A stretch of DNA of 29,034 nt from a virus, in the IMG/VR virus record IMGVR_UViG_3300023117_000068, positions 1-29,034 of that record; one strand, 5' to 3'. Shown here one piece after another: positions 13,169 through 19,531 of this stretch (position 1 is its first letter; every line of letters starts with the position of its first letter). Below the pieces are notes generated by a model. That model made no database searches. It was given only the letters and a program-made list of their open reading frames with translations, and was not told the DNA's origin. The position numbers and the translations under genes are program-made.

Positions 13169-13700
13169 AGATTTAGGAGATACCCTAGACAATATCGAAG
13201 AGGGAGTAGAAAATCTTAAGAACACTAAGATGAAGTTGTTTGGCATCACCATGACGCCGACAACAATCAGTGCGGCATTTGCACTTGTGACTGCTGTACT
13301 TGGTTCTCTCTACGGCGGCTTTGAGACATACAAAGCGTTCCAAGAAATGGCTGAGAAACTTGAAGTCTTGGACTTGGAGGCTGTCGAAGCCCGAAACGTA
13401 GCCATCGAGCGCAAACTAGACGATGCGATTGAGTATACACGAGACATCAAGAACAGTCTCAAAGACGATATTATACGCATTGAGCAAGTCACTGAGCGTA
13501 CCAGCAATCGGATGAAAACCGTACAAGATGAAATTGACCAGCGCCTGAGACAGGTATCTGATCTGAGCCGAGAAACGGAGAAAGATGTCAGAGATAGCCT
13601 GAGAGAAGTCGAAGATAGAATCGACAACAAGATGGAGAAGCTGGATGAAGACCTTAGAGATACTTTGCAAAAAGCACTTGACAACCCTTTGTCTGACTAG
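13158..13700 (+). CDS. Membrane-anchored long coiled-coil protein
   Basis: Of 180 residues, about the first 30 are acidic and soluble. One membrane segment follows (TPTTISAAFALVTAVLGSLYGG, residues about 33-54, given here in two pieces by prediction), then roughly 120 residues of heptad-rich charged helix (IEQVTERTSNRMKTVQDEID and similar) to the end. The design resembles a phage membrane spacer such as an i-spanin, but the heptad part is on the C-terminal side and no outer-membrane partner gene is visible. The role is inferred only. Confidence 0.72.
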   Translation: MADKDLGDTLDNIEEGVENLKNTKMKLFGITMTPTTISAAFALVTAVLGSLYGGFETYKAFQEMAEKLEVLDLEAVEARNVAIERKLDDAIEYTRDIKNSLKDDIIRIEQVTERTSNRMKTVQDEIDQRLRQVSDLSRETEKDVRDSLREVEDRIDNKMEKLDEDLRDTLQKALDNPLSD

Positions 13701-13709
13701 TATAATGCT

Positions 13710-13934
13710 TTAAATACGTTTTCGTACTCTACCACGATACCAAAACGGGATGTACCACCATGGTTGACGGCGAGGTAATGGCACAGTAAATTCCCAAGTA
13801 ACACCGTCTTGGTCAGTCCAACTATTATGGAATCCCCACCAGGTGTCACTTTTATGCCAATTGATTCGACCACCATGATATAAGCGTTGGCGAACAACCC
13901 ATACTAGGCAATTACTTTTGAAACTTTTTTTCAT
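13710..13934 (-). CDS. Trp-rich small phage protein on the opposite strand (74 aa)
   Basis: This is the only convincing minus-strand gene. It reads MKKSFKSNCLVWVVRQRLYH, then GGRINWHKSDTWWGFH, then GVTWEFTVP and PWWYIPFWYRGRVRKR. The order SNCLVWALR / GGYL..R.S..W.PHF / FFRGRV is one I recall from small proteins common in T7-like and other phages, often near lysis genes. The competing overlapping frame (13697-13897) lacks this pattern. A GATAAATA box lies 5 bases upstream of the ATG. It is convergent with the coiled-coil gene, with only 9 bases between stops. Confidence 0.75.
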   Translation of the reverse strand: MKKSFKSNCLVWVVRQRLYHGGRINWHKSDTWWGFHNSWTDQDGVTWEFTVPLPRRQPWWYIPFWYRGRVRKRI

Positions 13935-13939
13935 AGAAT

Positions 13940-13947
13940 TATTTATC
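13940..13947 (-). promoter_or_regulatory. Late-promoter-like GATAAATA box on the minus strand
   Basis: Read on the minus strand, GATAAATA ends 5 bases before the ATG of the Trp-rich gene. By T4 spacing the start would coincide with the A of that ATG, giving a leaderless mRNA. It differs from the T4 consensus at its first base, a position reported as variable in cyanophage late boxes. Confidence 0.5.
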
Positions 13948-13993
13948 GGATGAATCTTAAAGTAATATTAAGACTCAAGAGGGAGGACAAATA

Positions 13994-14020
13994 ATGGCAG
14001 GTGGCACTGCTCGCTTATAA
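13994..14020 (+). other. Eight-codon mini-ORF with a strong ribosome-binding site
   Basis: GGGAGGA (13981-13987) is 6 bases before an ATG that opens MAGGTARL and stops at TAA 14018-14020. It lies in the 194-base gap between the minus-strand gene and the gene at 14129, upstream of P5. It could be a leader peptide, a relic of a truncated gene or a chance start. The rest of this gap holds the P5 elements and a 6-base inverted repeat (TCTTAA...TTAAGA near 13955-13973). Confidence 0.4.
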
Positions 14021-14053
14021 CCAAAAGTTCAAAAAAGTGCAAAATTCACACAA

Positions 14054-14099
14054 AATAATCTAAGAAAAGTGTTGACAAATCTCCAGATCCTGCGATAAT
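14054..14099 (+). promoter_or_regulatory. Sigma70-like promoter P5 with upstream element
   Basis: AATAATCTAAG (14054-14064) lies 18 bases before a perfect TTGACA (14072-14077). After 16 bases comes GATAAT (14094-14099) with an extended TGC. The inverted repeat AATTAC-TAT-GTAATT (14097-14111) is in the same register as in P4. The leader GTAATTTGAGATGAGG leads to the gene at 14129. Confidence 0.85.
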
Positions 14100-14128
14100 T
14101 ACTATGTAATTTGAGATGAGGTGTTGTT

Positions 14129-14350
14129 ATGGTTCGTTTGATTGGTCGTCGAGTTCAGATGGTTTGTGGTGCTATGCATCCTGTCGAAGAGGGTGTTGTC
14201 TACGCTGACAAGCCTGAGTCTGTCTGGGTTCGTTTCGAAGATGGCTCTAAGCAGTTCTTCGCCAAGTGGCGGTTGCTCTGCAACGAGCGCAGTGAGATTG
14301 ATGTGATCAATGCACCGATCGGTGTCTATTTAGTTCGGGAGAATGTGTAA
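14129..14350 (+). CDS. Small beta-rich hypothetical protein (73 aa)
   Basis: First gene after P5. The sequence (MVRLIGRRVQMVCGAMHPVE, EGVVYADKPESVWVRFEDGS, KQFFAKWRLL) has the alternation of a small SH3-like beta barrel. I do not recognise the family. The stop overlaps the next ATG (TAATG). Confidence 0.7.
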   Translation: MVRLIGRRVQMVCGAMHPVEEGVVYADKPESVWVRFEDGSKQFFAKWRLLCNERSEIDVINAPIGVYLVRENV

Positions 14351-14640
14351 TGAGTCAGTCTTTTTTAGTTCAACAGGTTTGCAATGTCTACCGCATTTCT
14401 TTTCGTCCAAACGATCCAGTCATCACTGAAGATGATGTGATCGAGTTTGTGACTTACTGTTTGGATTTCTATGGTCACGGTGGTATCTACGACTACGGGT
14501 TTTCTTTCGAAGAAGTTTGTGAAGGCTTGATCAAGCGATTCGCATATCGTCCTAGTGTTGACTTTGACGGTGACACTGTTGATCGTGAGTATGTCCGTGA
14601 CATGGTGTTTGAGATTCGTGCTCGACAGGAGGTGGCGTAA
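14350..14640 (+). CDS. Hypothetical protein (96 aa)
   Basis: TAATG overlap with the upstream gene. The protein is acidic and aromatic-rich: PNDPVITEDDVIEFVTYCLD, FYGHGGIYDYGFSFEEVCEG, ending RDMVFEIRARQEVA. No motif is recognised. It is in the P5 operon. Confidence 0.68.
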   Translation: MSQSFLVQQVCNVYRISFRPNDPVITEDDVIEFVTYCLDFYGHGGIYDYGFSFEEVCEGLIKRFAYRPSVDFDGDTVDREYVRDMVFEIRARQEVA

Positions 14641-15005
14641 TGTATAGAGACCATAAAGAAATTCCAGCCAAGTATCGTCGAGTCATTCTTGACGAGGTTC
14701 TTGAGAAACGTGTCGCTAAGGTGCCACTTTCTACATGTAATGAAATCATCGCCGAGTATCTCCGCGAAGAAGAAGAGATGGAATCGCTGAAAGATTTTGA
14801 AGTGGTTGTGTCTAAGAACGGTGCACAACGAGTGCAAAATTTTAAAGATGTTGAGTCGGCTTTTGTTGCATTAGACCGTGAAATAGGTTATGATGAACCA
14901 GACAGTAAAGTTATTGCTGTCATAAAGCAAGCCGATCGAATCATCAAGGCTTATGTGAAAGGAAAGTATATTAATGGAAGCCGAAGCATCTACGACCTCG
15001 ATTGA
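14640..15005 (+). CDS. Hypothetical charged helical protein (121 aa)
   Basis: TAATG overlap with the gene before. The first half contains an acidic helix (EIIAEYLREEEEMESLKDF). The second half has FKDVESAFVALDREIGY and a basic helix KQADRIIKAYVKGKYI. No catalytic motif or membrane segment. The last 32 bases overlap the HD-hydrolase gene. Confidence 0.65.
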   Translation: MYRDHKEIPAKYRRVILDEVLEKRVAKVPLSTCNEIIAEYLREEEEMESLKDFEVVVSKNGAQRVQNFKDVESAFVALDREIGYDEPDSKVIAVIKQADRIIKAYVKGKYINGSRSIYDLD

Positions 15006-15513
15006 ATTCGCACGTGAGTTCGCTCGCACAGCGCACGAGGGTCAAGTTCGAAAGTACACTGGCGAGCCTTACGTTGAACACGTATACGCTGTCGCTGACA
15101 TGGTAGCGGCTCACACTAATGACGAAGCCGCAATCATCGCCGCAATTCTACATGACACTGTTGAAGACACCGCAGTCAGTATTGAGACAATTCAAGAAAC
15201 GTTTGGTGACACTGTTGCTGAGTACGTTTGGTATTTGACTAAGCCTCCTGCGTTCGTCGGTAATCGAGCGAAGCGAAAGGCTCTTGATCGAGCGCGACTG
15301 AAAGAAGCGCCTGAGATTGTACGCTTCATCAAAGTGATGGACATCTGGCACAATTCTACCAGTATTCGCGAATTCGATAAGAAGTTTTACGAGACGTTCC
15401 GTGAAGAAGTTCGTGATCTACTATATATCATGAACGCATTGATTGTTGTGAATCAAATTGCTGGTGATGAGTTTGGTTACAACGAATTTGTACCTTGGTT
15501 TGGAGACCTTTGA
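14974..15513 (+). CDS. HD-domain hydrolase, RelA/SpoT (MESH1)-type
   Basis: The 179 residues form one HD domain: H21 in the AHEGQVRKYTGEPYVEH segment, H36, H60-D61 with E64-D65 (AAILHDTVEDT), and D123 in KVMDIWHNS. This is the order and spacing of the (p)ppGpp hydrolase domain of SpoT and of stand-alone MESH1-type enzymes; no synthetase domain is present. It could hydrolyse host (p)ppGpp or a related nucleotide and so keep transcription and translation active during infection. The start (ATG 14974) lies in the preceding gene, with AGGA upstream. Confidence 0.88.
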   Translation: MEAEASTTSIEFAREFARTAHEGQVRKYTGEPYVEHVYAVADMVAAHTNDEAAIIAAILHDTVEDTAVSIETIQETFGDTVAEYVWYLTKPPAFVGNRAKRKALDRARLKEAPEIVRFIKVMDIWHNSTSIREFDKKFYETFREEVRDLLYIMNALIVVNQIAGDEFGYNEFVPWFGDL

Positions 15514-15514
15514 T

Positions 15515-15757
15515 ATGTTGAATGTTTTTAGAATGGACGCTTTACCCGATGATGTTGCTATTAGCGCAATCGGTTCTTTTGATGATCGTATCAATATTCG
15601 ACCTCTGTACGAATTCGTAAAGATTCAAGCAAAGTCAATTGCAAAAGAATATCCTCGTGCCCTCGTTGATATGGGTGAGCAGAATGGATACCCTCATGCA
15701 TCGATTTATGTCGATGATAAAATCAAACATCAAATTGTTTGTGAATTTGGAAACTAA
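15515..15757 (+). CDS. Small hypothetical protein (80 aa)
   Basis: I choose ATG 15515, 9 bases after GGAG (15502-15505), rather than an upstream TTG inside the HD gene. The product reads MLNVFRMDALPDDVAISAIG, then a helix FVKIQAKSIAKEYPRALVD and a short beta part HASIYVDDKIKHQIVCEFG. The family is not recognised. It is in the P5 operon, 1 base after the HD stop. Confidence 0.68.
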   Translation: MLNVFRMDALPDDVAISAIGSFDDRINIRPLYEFVKIQAKSIAKEYPRALVDMGEQNGYPHASIYVDDKIKHQIVCEFGN

Positions 15758-15759
15758 AA

Positions 15760-16173
15760 ATGATAACAAAATTTCTTTGGCGGGCTCTCGGTTTACTGTT
15801 CGTAGGGTGTGCTTATATTGGTGCGATTGTGCCGGGCATCCCTACAACAGTCTTTTTGGTTCTAGCACTATGGTGCTTTAGTAAAAGTTCAGAGAAACTT
15901 CGTCTCTGGATCTGGGAGCATCCTGTCTTCGGCAAGTATGTTCGCGACTGGACTGAAAAGAAAATTTATCCTACACGTGCCAAATGGATTATGTTTGGTT
16001 GCTGTGCCCTTAGTTATGCGTGGCTACTAGCGATTCCTTTGAGCAATGCAGGATTGATTAGTGTTGGTCTGTTTATGCTCTTCTGGTTGGTTTGGGCTTG
16101 GAGATATCCTGGCTCTGAAGATGAGTATCAGTACCGAGTAGATAATGGTAAACGAGTAGGATGGCTAAAATAA
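15760..16173 (+). CDS. YbaN/DUF454-family inner-membrane protein
   Basis: The family pattern is clear. An N-terminal helix LGLLFVGCAYIGAIVPGIPT and TTVFLVLALWCFSKSSEKL come first, then a basic amphipathic stretch LRLWIWEHPVFGKYVRDW. Two further membrane helices follow (WIMFGCCALSYAWLLAIPL, LISVGLFMLFWLVWAW). The length (137) is normal. The biochemical role of this family is unclear. Phage copies exist in marine genomes as I recall; they may alter the host envelope or respiratory membrane. Confidence 0.88.
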   Translation: MITKFLWRALGLLFVGCAYIGAIVPGIPTTVFLVLALWCFSKSSEKLRLWIWEHPVFGKYVRDWTEKKIYPTRAKWIMFGCCALSYAWLLAIPLSNAGLISVGLFMLFWLVWAWRYPGSEDEYQYRVDNGKRVGWLK

Positions 16174-16301
16174 CTGAATGTAACTACCAAGTATGTGTGG
16201 TGTGTGAAAAGAAGTTTAGAGTAGTCATCCATCACCCTTCAGTTGTATACTGTTCATATGAGTGTGCGGAGAAACATGCAAAACGATCTGAAAAGAACTA
16301 G
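16161..16301 (+). CDS. Small zinc-finger-like protein (46 aa)
   Basis: An ATG at 16161 inside the end of the DUF454 gene opens 46 codons to TAG 16299-16301. It has C12-V-V-C15, H24-H25 and C31-S-Y-E-C35 followed by H39, a compact treble-clef-like zinc site (CVVCEKKF...YCSYECAEKHA). Overlap with both neighbours and the ordered cysteines argue that it is real. It may bind nucleic acid or a partner protein; the target is unknown. Confidence 0.82.
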   Translation: MAKITECNYQVCVVCEKKFRVVIHHPSVVYCSYECAEKHAKRSEKN

Positions 16302-16488
16302 CGTAATTCGTCAAGTGCCAGTTCGTGGCAAGAAAAAAGACTCAGACGGTCCTGATGTGATGTACGTAGTCGATCTCTGGGAAAATGATGTACTAGTGGA
16401 AAAGAGAGAGTTGCCTGGCTATAACGTCTACTATGCCAAAGACGTAGCCGAAAACTGGGAAAACGGCATCATTCAAATCTCCGAGTAG
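16276..16488 (+). CDS. Small conserved phage protein (70 aa)
   Basis: Among possible starts I choose ATG 16276, preceded by GGAG (16268-16271). The product contains TSVIRQVPVRGKKKDSDGPD, then VMYVVDLWENDVLVEKRELP, then NVYYAKDVAENWENGI. I recall the same order in marine T4-like phages. It is beta-rich with no metal site. Its last 10 bases are also the first 10 bases of tRNA-Pro. Confidence 0.75.
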   Translation: MQNDLKRTSVIRQVPVRGKKKDSDGPDVMYVVDLWENDVLVEKRELPGYNVYYAKDVAENWENGIIQISE

Positions 16489-16556
16489 TTCAGTCTGGTT
16501 AGAATACATGCTTTGGGAGCATGGGGTCGTAGGTTCGAATCCTACCTCGGAGACCA
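16479..16556 (+). tRNA. tRNA-Pro (anticodon UGG)
   Basis: Acceptor arms CTCCGAG (16479-16485) and CTCGGAG (16546-16552) pair fully, followed by A and an encoded CCA. The anticodon stem CATGC/GCATG closes the loop TTTGGGA, giving anticodon TGG with G37, as in proline tRNAs. The T arm is GTAGG-TTCGAAT-CCTAC. Its 5' end overlaps the stop of the preceding gene. Confidence 0.95.
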
Positions 16557-16560
16557 ATTA

Positions 16561-16634
16561 GCCGGATTAGTATAATGGTATTACAGTTGACTTGTAATCA
16601 TCTGACGGGAGTTCGATTCTCTCATCCGGCACCA
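16561..16634 (+). tRNA. tRNA-Thr (anticodon UGU)
   Basis: Acceptor arms GCCGGAT and ATCCGGC pair fully, followed by A and an encoded CCA. The anticodon loop CTTGTAA gives TGT. The anticodon stem has one T-T mismatch (GTTGA/TCATC) and the D stem is short. The T arm is GGGAG-TTCGATT-CTCTC with one G-T pair. The length of 74 bases is normal. Confidence 0.93.
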
Positions 16635-16635
16635 T

Positions 16636-16712
16636 GTCCTCGTGGCGCAATTGGATAGCGCAACAGCCTTCTAAGCTGTGGGTTATAGGTTCGAATCCTA
16701 TCGGGGGCACCA
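16636..16712 (+). tRNA. tRNA-Arg (anticodon UCU)
   Basis: Acceptor arms GTCCTCG and CGGGGGC pair with two G-T wobbles, then A and an encoded CCA. The anticodon stem ACAGC/GCTGT closes the loop CTTCTAA, giving TCT for AGA codons. The T arm is TATAG-GTTCGAA-type. One base separates it from tRNA-Thr, so the three are cut from one transcript. Confidence 0.93.
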
Positions 16713-16717
16713 ATTCT

Positions 16718-16725
16718 TATAAATA
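16718..16725 (+). promoter_or_regulatory. T4-type late promoter (TATAAATA)
   Basis: An exact TATAAATA lies 5 bases after the tRNA-Arg CCA. The start by T4 spacing would be near 16731, giving a 21-base leader for the gene at 16752. Confidence 0.8.
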
Positions 16726-16750
16726 AATGCAAATTACTTGAGTTTGCATT
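16726..16750. repeat. Inverted repeat between late box and start codon
   Basis: AATGCAAA (16726-16733) and TTTGCATT (16743-16750) are perfect 8-base arms with a 9-base spacer. The left arm begins directly after the TATAAATA box and the right arm ends 1 base before ATG 16752. No ribosome-binding site is visible between them. Confidence 0.6.
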
Positions 16751-16751
16751 C

Positions 16752-17717
16752 ATGACGCTAAACGATATTGAAAACACGCTAAAGGGAGTCGGTTACACGC
16801 TGAAGCGAGTGACCGGTTCTCGTGTTGCTATTGTCACCGATAAGCGACAAGCCGCTATCGATCACGTCATGGAGATATTCAAAAACAACAGACCGGAGGT
16901 TGTAAAAGACGCACCTGCTCTGCGCATATCGTCACTGGGTGTTGTTAAGATAGACCGCTTTCAAGTCATCGCAAAGCCTGCTTCAAAGAATGTTTTGAAA
17001 GCAGAACAAGAAGCGACCGAGACTCTGATCAAGTTGATTAGAGACGCATGTGATCAAGAAGGTAAAGCGATTGACATTAACATTGGTCGCTATAAACTTG
17101 CTAGTTGCGACAACGCAGGAGCAGATCAGATCAAGGGCGATCCAAAGGCTGACATTGCCATCATCAACAACAAAGGCGTCGAAGTAGGATTTATCTCGCA
17201 CAAGAAAGAAGGTGGTGCGAAAGCGTTTCAGCAGTACGGCGGTATTTCAAGCAGTGCAGGTAGTAACATCTACAACGATAAAATTGTAAAAGACTTTGTA
17301 ACAGACCTAAAAAAAACTATGCAGACAACGTTTGGTGATAATCGAGCGAAGTCTGGCTTTAGTGCGTTTCGATATGTTCCAAATACACGTGCGGGACAGC
17401 AGTTAGTGTCTCGCTCGGTTTATGGTCCTGACTGGGCAGAAGGGCGCAAATTCAATCGACAAAGCGTACACTGCATCGGACAAGGCACACCTATTCTTAC
17501 CAGACAACCTAACGGCTCATATACGTTAACATTTTCTGAGTCTACTCATTACGCTAACGAATATGGCTGGGCGTTTCAAGGCGACTACAAAGCCGTGCTT
17601 GCTGTAACGTATCGTGCAGGTCGAAAGGTTGAAAATGGTGATGTCACACTTCTAGACGTACGAGGCGGTATCTATCCTTATGACTTCATCAAATCAAGAA
17701 ATAAGATAGAGATATAA
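16752..17717 (+). CDS. Conserved phage protein with PD-(D/E)xK-like nuclease signature
   Basis: The 321-residue protein has an N-terminal helical/beta part, an E90-containing helix (EQEATETLIKLI), then D134 in KADIAIINNKG, E144, and S149-H150-K151 in EVGFISHKKEG, followed by FQQYGGIS. The order E...D...(S)xK resembles a PD-(D/E)xK fold with Ser in place of the usual acidic residue; activity is therefore uncertain. I recall ISHKDG...FQQWGG-type proteins as common and uncharacterised in marine T4-like phages. It is the first gene after the tRNAs and the late promoter. Confidence 0.65.
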   Translation: MTLNDIENTLKGVGYTLKRVTGSRVAIVTDKRQAAIDHVMEIFKNNRPEVVKDAPALRISSLGVVKIDRFQVIAKPASKNVLKAEQEATETLIKLIRDACDQEGKAIDINIGRYKLASCDNAGADQIKGDPKADIAIINNKGVEVGFISHKKEGGAKAFQQYGGISSSAGSNIYNDKIVKDFVTDLKKTMQTTFGDNRAKSGFSAFRYVPNTRAGQQLVSRSVYGPDWAEGRKFNRQSVHCIGQGTPILTRQPNGSYTLTFSESTHYANEYGWAFQGDYKAVLAVTYRAGRKVENGDVTLLDVRGGIYPYDFIKSRNKIEI

Positions 17718-17723
17718 TAAATA
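17716..17723 (+). promoter_or_regulatory. Possible late promoter box AATAAATA
   Basis: A one-base variant of TATAAATA in the 31-base gap before the gene at 17749; the start would be near 17729, just before GAAGGA. It matches the looser NATAAATA form reported for cyanophage late promoters. Confidence 0.45.
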
Positions 17724-17748
17724 ACAACAACGAAGGATATCGATAACC

Positions 17749-18078
17749 ATGACTTGGAGAAGAATACCCGGCAATCCATATTGGGAATTCAATGACGAAA
17801 CTGTCAATGCCAAATATGAGAATATGAATGTCGTTGCGGGCGTTAGAACTGATGGAATTAATCAGATTTACGCACGTGTTCGCCGTGTCGGAGATCCAAT
17901 CAACGCAAATCGTGGTGAGATTGTGGCTACGTTTCACAATGCAAATGCAGGTGTTATTGGTGTTCAGCCGTCTTCGTTTTATCTAAGTCAACCAGAAGCT
18001 ACCGTACCTTTCATTTTAAGTAACGGGGACGCAATGATAACCGCAGATGGACTTACGTTTACAGTTTTAGAACAATAG
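17749..18078 (+). CDS. Small structural-type protein preceding the tail fibre (109 aa)
   Basis: The protein starts MTWRRIPGNPYWEFNDETVN and is beta-rich throughout (VVAGVRTDGINQIYARVRRV, then ATFHNANAGVIGVQPSSFYL). Gly, Asn and small residues dominate, as in adhesin or virion-surface domains. It sits directly before the tail fibre gene, so a tail or adhesin accessory role is likely. No family is recognised. Confidence 0.65.
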   Translation: MTWRRIPGNPYWEFNDETVNAKYENMNVVAGVRTDGINQIYARVRRVGDPINANRGEIVATFHNANAGVIGVQPSSFYLSQPEATVPFILSNGDAMITADGLTFTVLEQ

Positions 18079-18087
18079 GGGCTAAAA

Positions 18088-19509
18088 ATGGCTAACTACA
18101 ATTCAATATACACAGGGGCTGAGGTAGACTCTGCTTTGGGTAAAGCCAATACAGCTCTGCAACCAAACACCGAAATTAGTGTAAACAATATTACAACGAC
18201 AGGTTACATAAGAGGACCAAGCACTTTTGTAATTGATCCTGCTGTCCATGGAGACAGTTCGGGAACTCTAACAATTTTGGGTAATCTTCAAGTTGATGGC
18301 ACGACAACTACGATTAATAGTACAACCGTTGAAGTTGATGATAAAAATATTGTTCTAGCAAATGGTGCGATTAACGCATCGGCAGCGGATGGTGCAGGTA
18401 TTACAGTCGATGGTGCTTCTGCTACGTTGATCTATAATTCAATACCAGACGCTTGGTCGTTTAATAAAAAATTGTTGGTTGGGAAAAATTCATCAAGCAT
18501 CACAACTGCTGGAACTGAAATAACAAGCTCCTCACTACTTCAATCTGTATCTGATACTTCAACAAATCTTGCCACAAATGGCGGCGCTGTACTCAATCTA
18601 TGCAACACCTCGGCTACTGACGGTAACTTTTCAAACATAGGTGGGTACAACAGTAATGGTTTAGTTGTATCTCAAATGAACTTTATTAATTTAAACCACG
18701 CAAGCAGAACAGGTGCTATTACTTTTTCTACGCATAACGGCTCAAGTATGCCAGAGCGCATGCGTATCGACGCCAGCGGCAATGTGCTGGTTGGGAAGGA
18801 TACAACTGCCATTGAAACCGTTGGTATTGATTTCCTCGCCACAGGAAGAATTATAGCGACAGCGGATGGAGATGATGTTGCAGTATTCAATCGCAAAACT
18901 TCGGACGGCGACATTGCAGTATTTAAAAAAGACGGCATCACTGCGGGAAGTATTGGTGTTGCCTCTGGCCCTGTTTCGTACATCGTACTTAATAATACCG
19001 TAACTGATAATGTAGCTGGGTTAAAAGGCGCTAGTGGGGCGATTTTGCCTTCGACAAGTACAGGTGCTGACAAAGACGGAACTATGGATTTAGGCTCTAG
19101 TGGTGCTCGCTTTGAGAACCTTTATCTTTCAGGTGACGTTATACAAGGAAGTACTGCCGCAGGATTCATTAATTTTAACACAGGTCAGCAGACCGTTTCC
19201 ACTGGCCAATCTGTGCAAACAAATTTGTTCGATAGGACTACTACAGGCACAGCGGCGACAGGCACTGTATACGTAGCTTGTGAAAATTCTGGACAAGACG
19301 TTTTGTTTGGATACATTATTGATTTCTTCTATAGCAACAGTACTCTGACTACAACAGCGAGAGAAACAGGAAATAGCCAAGGTACAACAACGTGTACTGT
19401 ACAAGAAAATGGCACAGCTATTTCTGTAACAGTTGATTACGTCGGCGGTCTTGGTGGCAATATTCGATTTAATGCAGGAGGTCAAGCTTCTGTCTTCAAC
19501 TACACTTAA
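18088..19509 (+). CDS. Tail fibre protein
   Basis: The 473-residue protein starts MANYNSIYTGAEVDSALGKA and contains GTLTILGNLQVDGTTTTINS, then VEVDDKNIVLANGAINASAA, a segment typical of marine myovirus tail fibres. Further on are repeated VGK-type units (LLVGKNSSSITTAGTEI and VLVGKDTTAIETVGIDF) and MRIDASGN. The C-terminal third is Thr/Ser/Gly-rich. These are trimeric beta-structured shafts with a receptor-binding tip. There is no obvious chaperone or intramolecular protease domain. GGGGCT precedes the ATG weakly. Confidence 0.9.
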   Translation: MANYNSIYTGAEVDSALGKANTALQPNTEISVNNITTTGYIRGPSTFVIDPAVHGDSSGTLTILGNLQVDGTTTTINSTTVEVDDKNIVLANGAINASAADGAGITVDGASATLIYNSIPDAWSFNKKLLVGKNSSSITTAGTEITSSSLLQSVSDTSTNLATNGGAVLNLCNTSATDGNFSNIGGYNSNGLVVSQMNFINLNHASRTGAITFSTHNGSSMPERMRIDASGNVLVGKDTTAIETVGIDFLATGRIIATADGDDVAVFNRKTSDGDIAVFKKDGITAGSIGVASGPVSYIVLNNTVTDNVAGLKGASGAILPSTSTGADKDGTMDLGSSGARFENLYLSGDVIQGSTAAGFINFNTGQQTVSTGQSVQTNLFDRTTTGTAATGTVYVACENSGQDVLFGYIIDFFYSNSTLTTTARETGNSQGTTTCTVQENGTAISVTVDYVGGLGGNIRFNAGGQASVFNYT

Positions 19510-19531
19510 AGAATAATAAGGTAAAAATCTA

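Noticed and set aside
13697-13897. Second minus-strand frame overlapping the Trp-rich gene
   Set aside because: The two frames are mutually exclusive; the 13710-13934 frame has the recognisable pattern and the upstream box.
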